This document shows, piece after piece, positions 57,340 through 64,000 of a stretch of 64,000 bases of DNA. The translations under genes were made by a program, and so were the position numbers. The stretch spans positions 1,617,792 to 1,681,791 of the forward strand of contig CAJNDS010001001.1 in assembly GCA_905221605.1 (NCBI GenBank), written 5' to 3'. The notes beneath the pieces were generated by a model, which was given only the letters and a program-made list of their open reading frames with translations, was not told where the DNA came from and did not search any database. Origin of the DNA: Symbiodinium natans (taxonomy: Eukaryota > Sar > Dinophyceae > Suessiales > Symbiodiniaceae). Numbering within the stretch: the first letter of the stretch is position 1; each line of letters opens with the position of its first letter.

Positions 57340-57925
57340 GGTTTAGGGTTTAGGGTTTAGGGTTTAGGGTTTAGGGACATGAAAGCCATGCGTGTGTTGA
57401 CCTGAACCTCCAGTGTCGGCTTGCCACTGGCCACAGTAGACAAGCTCAGTGCTTTCAAAGCATGATCTAGAAAATGCCCCCCGCAACCTCGAAACCCCCA
57501 CTTGGCTAAGAAGGGTTAGAAACAGGGAAGTCATGAAACATCCCAAACATCCAACTTCAATAGCCCTCTTCATAGGAGCCGAAACACAAGAGACGGAGAG
57601 GCTCAGAGCAGCGCAGCCATGTTGCTGGCGCCCCCTGGACTGAAGCAGAGGCGGCTTTTTATCCTTTGTTTTTTTTTTCTCGCATTTTTGGGGGAGGGAT
57701 TCCAAATATTGAGCACTTATAATAAGAGTACTGAAAGAGGCAAAGCTCCAGGTTGCACCAAAGCGTCCCATCCTTATGCGCCCTTGAGCACCAAGCTGAA
57801 GGTGTCTTCGTCGCTCTTCGAAGTTCTCCGCCCTCAGTGCCTTACTTGGGTTTAGGGTTTAGGGTTTAGGGTTTAGGGTTCAGGGTTTAGGGTTTAGGGT
57901 TTGGGGTTTGGGGTTTGGGGTTGAG
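57340..57925. other. No gene recognised between two TTTAGGG arrays
   Basis: Arrays at 57340-57375 and 57848-57925 enclose about 470 bp of unique sequence without a supported gene. Confidence 0.5.
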
Positions 57926-58025
57926 CAGCTTGTGCATTCTGCCCTGCATCTCTCTGCACTTGTCGCCTTCAGCGTTTGGCTACAGCACTCCACGTCTTTC
58001 TGGGTTTTCGGCAACTTGCACGCAC

Positions 58026-60096
58026 ATGGCTGGGCAAGCGCAGGTTCCCGTTCCGAAACCCGGCGCCCGGGAATGGCTCATGGTAGTACTGGGAAGTTTG
58101 GTAACTTTCTTCTTCTCGTATTACATCTACGGCTGGGCCTCCCTTCAAGCGTGTCACCTTCGCTCATATTCATTCCGCCATGCTTTTACATTCTTCCCCA
58201 GTATCTAGAGTTGGATATACAATGGCAATGTGGAAAGCACATGTGAAACATTGCCCTGCCGCTTACCTTGGTATCCCATCTGTTTTGGAGATCTGTTTTG
58301 GTAACATTTTGCCATTTGCATGCTGAGTCCGAAGAGCTGTCTCCTCCACACAGTGCCGTAGTCAAAAACTTCCTGTCATCAGAACTGGGGGGCCCTTTGC
58401 AACATTTTGCAACATTTTGCAATTGCGAGGCGCTCCTGGAAGAGGACGGCGTCTATTTGGAGGTGTGCCAGGCCGAGCTTGAGGAACCCTGTCCAGAAAG
58501 GGCCCGTCACATGATCAGGCTCTTTACAGAGTGCAACCTCGTGACCGTTGGATCCTCTGCTTTGCTGGGACTTGTGGTGGACCGAATGGGTCCGGCTTTG
58601 CTGTCGCTGCTTGGAGGCATATGTCAAGCAGGGGGCCTCTTTCTCCTTGCCACTTCATCCACGGATTCCACGGCTACGCCGGGTACACGGTCTCCTTTGG
58701 ATGGGTTTGTGATAGCCTTCGGCCTTATCGGAGTTGGTGGGGCGGCTCTACAGGTACAAGCCATGAAGCTGCCTTTTGTGATCCCTCGAAGTCGCTTTGC
58801 CTTGGTGATGACGCTGCTGAACTGCCTCGTGGATTCATCCTCCGTGACACCTCTCGGGCTCTACCGACTCTACCTGGCAGGCCGCCCATGGCCGCCCCGA
58901 AGCTTGCACGTAACAGGATCGTATCACTAGCCGCGACGGCCGCCAGCAGCTACTAGCAGACGCAGTAGACTCATGCAGAACTGCTTCACTGCAGCAATGA
59001 TCATTGAACACAAGGTCACCAGGTCATGGTTGAGGAAGGCACCTTGCGCACGAGTAAGGGGGGTATGGACCTAAGATTCGAAATGAGTACATTGAGCACA
59101 CTTAGTCTAGCAGTAGCGAACCTCTCACGATCCCCGAAGTACCGCCCACCACATGCTCGCCCGAAGAATCCCACGTGTGCAGGCTTATCCCGCTTCAGCA
59201 TCTTCGCCAGCTACGGGGCCCTGTGCTGCCTCTTGAGCATGTCTCTGGCCGTTTGTTGGCGGGGCCGGCCGCAGGCCACCTTAAAGGCACTGAATGCCGA
59301 GGAGCTGAGTGCAGCGCCAGATGTGCCAGAGCAAGAGTTGGAGAACATGGAGAAAGCGGTGGACGGACCGCAAAATCTGGGAGCTCGGCCGCGCCTACAT
59401 GGGCTTTCTCTACGCCAACAGGTCTGGTCCCTTGAGTTTGCTGTTGCGGCCAGCTTTCTCACCACCCAGCTCTTTCGCCAAAGCGCATACCTTGGCATCA
59501 ACAAGGATTGGCTGAAATCATTGGGAGATGGCAAAACGGGGAATACCTTCGCCCAGCTCTTCACAGCTCTCCTTCCGGCTTCGACGCTCTTGGTACCCTT
59601 GTTTGAAATGAGCTTGGGTCGAGGGGGCTTTGCCTTTACCTTTGGCATCGTTTTGATGCTTGGTTTCGTTTGGGGTCTCGTGGTCTTGGTGCCCTGGCTA
59701 GAGCTACAAGTCCTTGCCTTCATCGCCTTCAGCGTCTTCCGGGGCCTCCTTTTTGCAGTCTTCTTCACGTTCCTAGGCCACAGCTTCGGGAACCGGACCT
59801 TCAGCAAGATGACTTCCCTATGCTTCATGTTGGCAGCCAGCTTTTCCTGGCTCATTTGGCCTCTTGCAGACCTTTCCCGGAGTCTCGCAGGGGATTTTGG
59901 GCCCATGAATCTCTGCCTGCTCGCCCTCAGTGTGCCTTCCATGTGGATGACCTACCTCCTTGCCAAGCATCTCAGGCAGTACCCGGCTGGAGACATCTCT
60001 GCTTGCGAGCCGGGGATGCCAGGAACCAAGGTCCAAGGAGAGCAGGCAGAGCTGCCATGTTCTGATGCGGTTTTGGGTGCCGCGCCGCCATCATAA
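58026..60096 (+). CDS. SLC43-like MFS transporter
   Basis: Major-facilitator membrane carrier resembling SLC43 (LAT3/LAT4) amino-acid transporters and fungal FMP42-like proteins; the substrate here is inferred only from that likeness. Exon 1 58026-58150 (MAGQAQVPVPKPGAREWLMV, first helix, YYIYGWASLQ). Intron 58151-58353 is GT-AG and preserves phase. Exon 2 58354-~58843 includes TVGSSALLGLVVDRMGPALL, GFVIAFGLIGVGGAALQVQA and NCLVDSSS (SLC43-type DSSS/DASS motif). Exon 3 begins at about 59183-59199 and runs to TAA at 60094-60096 with helices from FASYGALCCLLSMSL on, then SAYLGINKDWL, FRGLLFAVFFTFLGHSFGNR and SFSWLIWPLADLS. About 12 helices in total. The exon 2/3 junction is not resolved. Confidence 0.82.
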
Positions 60097-61080
60097 GTAC
60101 CGCCCTCAGTGGCTTGCCTAGCTGCGTACTGTCGCCCGTCCACCAGAAACTCCGAAGCGACCCTAGTTTAGTTGTTAGCTTGTCCTTGTTACATGGTTAT
60201 CGGGACACAGGCCGCTCATGTCTTGCACTCCTAATTCGGGGGGTTTTGTGCCACCCTCAACAGTGGGAGTTGGCTTGTTTCTTGGCGCCCTCAGAAGTAG
60301 GAGTTGGCCAGTGTCTTTGCTTAGTTGCTTAGGTTCTGAAGCCCTAGAGGAGTTAGAGCTTTGAGAGCTACGGACTGAGACGGCAGGGCCCCTGCTGCGA
60401 GACCACCATGTAGAGATTTGGATAGAGAAATTTGCAGGCAGCGCCTTGCTCGTCTCAGTCGACCCTGAAGTGTGTGAACTTGAAGAATTTTACACTGCTC
60501 TGGACAGAGTCAAGCTGGACCCCAAGGGTAAACACCTGGTCCTTTCAAGGACATTCTGCCGAAGAGCGTTGAGACTAAACCCTGGGAATGAAACTTGCGT
60601 TGCCTGACCTCGATGCCCCTAAGCATGGAAGCCAAGGACCGCTGCATAGGGCTCATAAGGCACCCGACGCAGGCAAGTGCGCTTCTTCAAAGAGTTGTTA
60701 TCAGAAATTCCAGGCCGGTAGACGATTCGATTTAAATCTTTAATAATTCGCAAGGGTTCCTTTGCAGACTAAGCTTGCAAGTCGCAAGTTCATCTCTTGA
60801 CGGAGGCTTTCAGTTTTCAAGCATCGCCTCTTGTCCCATCATGTACTAGTGGCATCACGTAGCATCACGTAGCTTGTGCCTTGAAAGCCCCTCGCCTCCG
60901 GTGTCCTCCACTCTCGGATCCAGCCAATTTGTGTGCTGCTGGTTCCGAATTTTGAATTGGATGACCTTAGTGACCCTAGATGACCATAGCGTCCGTGTTG
61001 CAAGGGAAGTGCAATGCATTTTCCCGACCGCGGGACCGAAGCACTGGGATGCAGACCAATGCAGAGTTCTACACCCCAGA
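60097..61080. other. No gene recognised
   Basis: Unique sequence after the transporter gene. No array and no supported reading frame. It may include the transporter 3' untranslated region. Confidence 0.45.
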
Positions 61081-61112
61081 AGGGTTTAGGGTTTAGGGTT
61101 TAGGGTTTAGGG
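61081..61112. repeat. Short TTTAGGG array
   Basis: Four units. Confidence 0.85.
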
Positions 61113-61654
61113 GAATAAGTTGAGTGCGACATACTGCTTCGAATGCAGGTATTGGCGCATCCCAAGACTCGGCTGCGAGTTGACGTTCCGTCTAGGATTC
61201 TGTGTGGCGCAAAAAACTGGGTGGAATGACAGCCAATTAGCGCCGCAGCGGTGGAGTCCGCTGTATCATTGCGTTTCTTTCTCATGTGCCCACAGAGACG
61301 AGGGGGCGTTTTTTACAGCGTTATTAGGGACCCTAGCCGTGCAAGGGAAATGCAGGGATGTTCAGCTTCGCATGCCCAGGTGCCTATGCCGAGCTGTATT
61401 GGTGAGCGGAGAGCTTCTGCATCGGAAGTCCGAGGCTTCGTAGGTCGGCCCTGATTCTGGAAAAAGCGTGAACAATTTTGTGGCTTTCGGGCAGGCTGCA
61501 AGGATTTTGCGAGAACGGAATTGCTGCCGCACACCTTGAGATTCCGTTGAAAGTAGGGTGAAAAAGCGTTCTATGTAACTTAAAAACCTTTTCGAGATCG
61601 GTTGCCTTTTGGTTTTTCTCTCACACGTGTGGGCACGTAATGGTTTTGGACAGC

Positions 61655-61985
61655 AGCGTTCATTTCGTCTTCATTTCGTTGTCAGAATTCCGCCTGGAGT
61701 TTCTTCCTTCATTGCGTCTTCATTTCGTTGCAATGATTCCGTCTAGAGTTTCTTCCATTCAGTTCGACTTCATTTCTTCGCAATGGCTCCGCCAGGTTGT
61801 TCCGTTAATTTCGTATTCAGGTTCATTTCGTCTTCATTTCGTTGCAATGATTCCTTCTGGGGGTTCTTCCAGTCATTTCGTCTTCATTTCGTCGCAACAG
61901 TTTTCTGTTCATTTCGTCTTCATTTCGTTGCAATGATTCCGCCCGGACATGATTGCGTTCATTTCGTCTTCATTTCGTTGCAACG
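61655..61985. repeat. Minisatellite based on TTCATTTCGTCTTCATTTCG
   Basis: About six imperfect units of roughly 50-55 bp sharing TTCATTTCGTCTTCATTTCG then TTGCAATGATTCCG. The apparent ORFs over it only reflect the repeat. Confidence 0.9.
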
Positions 61986-62129
61986 ACCGCTCTTCCGCTG
62001 TCCGCGCCCGGGGTTCCGGTCCCTCAACGAATCTTTTTCTGGGTACGCAGACCCCCAGCGCCCCCCCCCCCCCCCCCCCAAGCCCCTGAACCTCAGATCC
62101 CCAAGCCCAAATCACCACCATGGGACTAC

Positions 62130-62290
62130 ATGAACCCTAAACCCTAAACCCTAAACCCTAAGCCCTAAACCCTAAGCCCTAAACCCTAAACCCCTAAACC
62201 CCTAAACCCCTAAACCCTAAACCCCTAAACCCCTCAACCCCTAAACCCCTAAACCCCTAAACCCCTAAACCTCTAAACCTCTAAACTCTA
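62130..62290. repeat. CCCTAAA then CCCCTAAA arrays
   Basis: 7-bp units to about 62190, then the 8-bp unit to 62290, a switch of repeat length within one array. Confidence 0.95.
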
Positions 62291-62751
62291 TGCTTCATAT
62301 TACCTTCATAGGAAGTTATTGTCGTATCGGGCTCCATGACCCCCGTTCCCTAGCCCCTCATTTGGTCCCTAGCCCCCCCCGCCTTTGCCATACAGAGAGA
62401 GCTCCAAGAAGTTGGCACACCCTGATCCTCATACCCCGAAGGGTTTCCTAAAGGGCATCCGAGCTCCAATCATGCTTAAACATGTAGGACTTGGGCTCTC
62501 AGGCCTGGTCTTGTCAGGGCCGAGCTTTGCTCCTCTTTTGCTTCTGATGTGATAGACCTGAAACCCTAGAGCCCCCCCCCCCCCCCACTTCCGCACTTCT
62601 TACCTCTTTGCACTTGCCAAACCGTCTTTTCAACCGTGCGGCCGCTTTGAGACATCCAGCACTTGGGGCCTTAGGGCATCAGCTGACCCGAGTCGCAGCT
62701 TGACATCGTGGCTTTCGTGGCTTTGCACACTCCCTTGAACCCTGCCGCATA
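62291..62751. other. No gene recognised
   Basis: C runs near 62570; no supported feature. Confidence 0.4.
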
Positions 62752-62820
62752 GGGTTTAGGGTTTAGGGTTTAGGGTTTAGGGTTTAGGGTTTAGGGTTTA
62801 GGGTTTAGGGTTTAGGGGTT
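62752..62820. repeat. TTTAGGG array
   Basis: About nine perfect units. Confidence 0.97.
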
Positions 62821-63057
62821 CGAGGACCGCACGGGTTTTAAGGGATGTGGTTCTTCCCCATGAAGAGGAGCTCTGAGCTTCAAAGCAGTCCTGATAAGGT
62901 TGTCCCCCAGAGAGCCCCATACCTCTTAGCTAAGGAGATATGTATATACATATTATCTCGTTTTGGTTAAAATATACCTTGCGTCCTTGCAGGGCCCTCA
63001 ATGTAATTTGAGGCATACTTCGTGTGCAAGGGGTATCGGGTAGCGGGCGCTCTTCGT

Positions 63058-63380
63058 CTAAACCCTAAACCCTAAGCCCTGAACCCTGCACCCTGAACCC
63101 TAAACCCCGAAACCCTTAACCCACCAAAGCCCCAACATCAGCTTCCCATGCCTTCCTGAAGCGTGGAGAATGGCGGATCCTGGCGAGGTGCGGGCATGTG
63201 GGAGTGGATCCCTTGCGGGTAAACTCTAGACCCTAAACCTAAACCCTAAACCCTAAACCCTAAGCCCTAAACCCTAAACCCTAAACCCTAAACCCCAAAC
63301 CCTAAACCCTAAACCCGAAGCCCGAACCCTTAAACCCTAAAAACTAAAGCTTAAGCCCTAAACCCCAAACCCTAAACCCT
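63058..63380. repeat. CCCTAAA arrays
   Basis: Units at 63058-63120 and 63220-63375, with variants. Confidence 0.93.
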
Positions 63381-63489
63381 TTATCCTAGACCATCAGCTT
63401 CGGCTAAAGCCGCCCAGAGGCAGAGCCCTCTGCGTCGGAATCGAAGCTCCATGCGGAGGCCGTCAGCCCCTGAGCACCGCCCATCAAGT

Positions 63490-63600
63490 CTTTAGGATTA
63501 AGAGTTTAGGATTAAGGGTTTAGGATTAAGGGTTTAGGATTAAGAGTTTAGGATTAAGAGTTTAGGATGAAGGGTCTAGGGTTGAGGGGGTATGAAGGCT
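63490..63600. repeat. Array of TTTAGGATTAAGGG
   Basis: 14-bp higher-order unit (TTTAGGA plus TTAAGGG/TTAAGAG) repeated about seven times. Confidence 0.93.
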
Positions 63601-64000
63601 TGAGAGGGTTTAGGAGAGTCCAGGGTCCAGGGTTTAGGGCCGTTTTGGGTTGTGGGTGCGAAGTCCATGGAAAAGGCACCGCGCAAAATTGATGTCACTT
63701 GAAAGCCACCCAACATCCTAAACCCAGGGGTCAGAATAATTTCTAATAGCATTCTCATATGGTCCCTTTGTAATTATGCAAAAACAACCCCCAAAACCTA
63801 ATTATTAAGGCCCCGAAATTTCCTTCATTCAGGAGCTGTCTCTTCCGCAAGCCCAGCCGCAAGGCGTGGAACGTGTAGGGGACTAAGGGAGGGATGGCGG
63901 GTTGTGGGTGCTTGGGGCCCTAAACCCTAAACCCTACAAACCCGAAACCTTAAACCCTAAACCCAAAACCCTAAACCATACAGGGTTCTTGGAGTTTGGG
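63601..64000. other. No gene recognised; short CCCTAAA words at the end
   Basis: Unique sequence, then CCCTAAA-type words at 63920-63980. Confidence 0.5.

Noticed and set aside
61640-62147. Ser/Phe-rich repeated frames, also considered as a CRISPR-like array
   Set aside because: Repeats are contiguous and imperfect, without unique spacers of constant length; this is a minisatellite in a eukaryotic context.
4838-63980. The arrays as evidence of a chromosome end
   Set aside because: Arrays occur in both orientations throughout and between exons; none is terminal or long enough to be a true telomere.

Overview
The window looks like nuclear DNA of a dinoflagellate. The signs are: plant-type telomere repeats (TTTAGGG/CCCTAAA) scattered internally in both orientations in dozens of short arrays; introns that start with GC or GA about as often as GT, end in AG, and are usually followed by G; tandemly duplicated genes all on one strand; and pieces of the dinoflagellate spliced leader (3' end ...TTTTGGCTCAAG) inside mobile elements. 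I cannot name the genus.

Layout. 1-2.9 kb holds microsatellites and G-rich DNA. 2.9-7.6 kb is a tandem pair of ten-exon eIF5A genes. 8.7-12.2 kb is a tandem pair of a small gene with a signal peptide and a thylakoid-lumen-like second hydrophobic segment. 13.6-35.6 kb (perhaps to 37.4 kb) is one very long gene for a cysteine-desulfurase-like class V PLP enzyme, split into more than 20 tiny exons. Its introns are filled with telomere-like arrays, small inverted-repeat elements and, at 19,427-28,128, an 8.7 kb LTR element in antisense orientation. 38.6-45.3 kb is an apparently complete non-LTR retrotransposon (LINE) with a 13-bp target site duplication. 46.7-50.2 kb (perhaps 51.5 kb) is a TtcA-like PP-loop tRNA-thiolation gene, again with arrays in its introns. 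52.6-53.2 kb is a weak small membrane-protein model. 58.0-60.1 kb is an SLC43-like MFS transporter. The rest is repeats and stretches in which I recognise nothing.

All host genes read on the plus strand. The exon models are strongly supported: reading frames join correctly across proposed introns, and the joined peptides follow family motifs in order.

Most notable: (1) the LTR element has a 5-bp duplication, a polypurine tract and a primer site matching the anticodon stem-loop of initiator tRNA-Met. It has no visible reverse transcriptase or integrase, but carries three long ORFs with WW, S1 and six CCCH zinc-finger motifs. (2) The LINE has the unusual order endonuclease - RNase H - reverse transcriptase, its two ORFs are in one frame separated by a single TGA CTA, and its 5' end begins with the last eight bases of the spliced leader. 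(3) Telomere-like arrays and small foldback elements make up much of the intron sequence, in places in inverted pairs that could pair across an intron.
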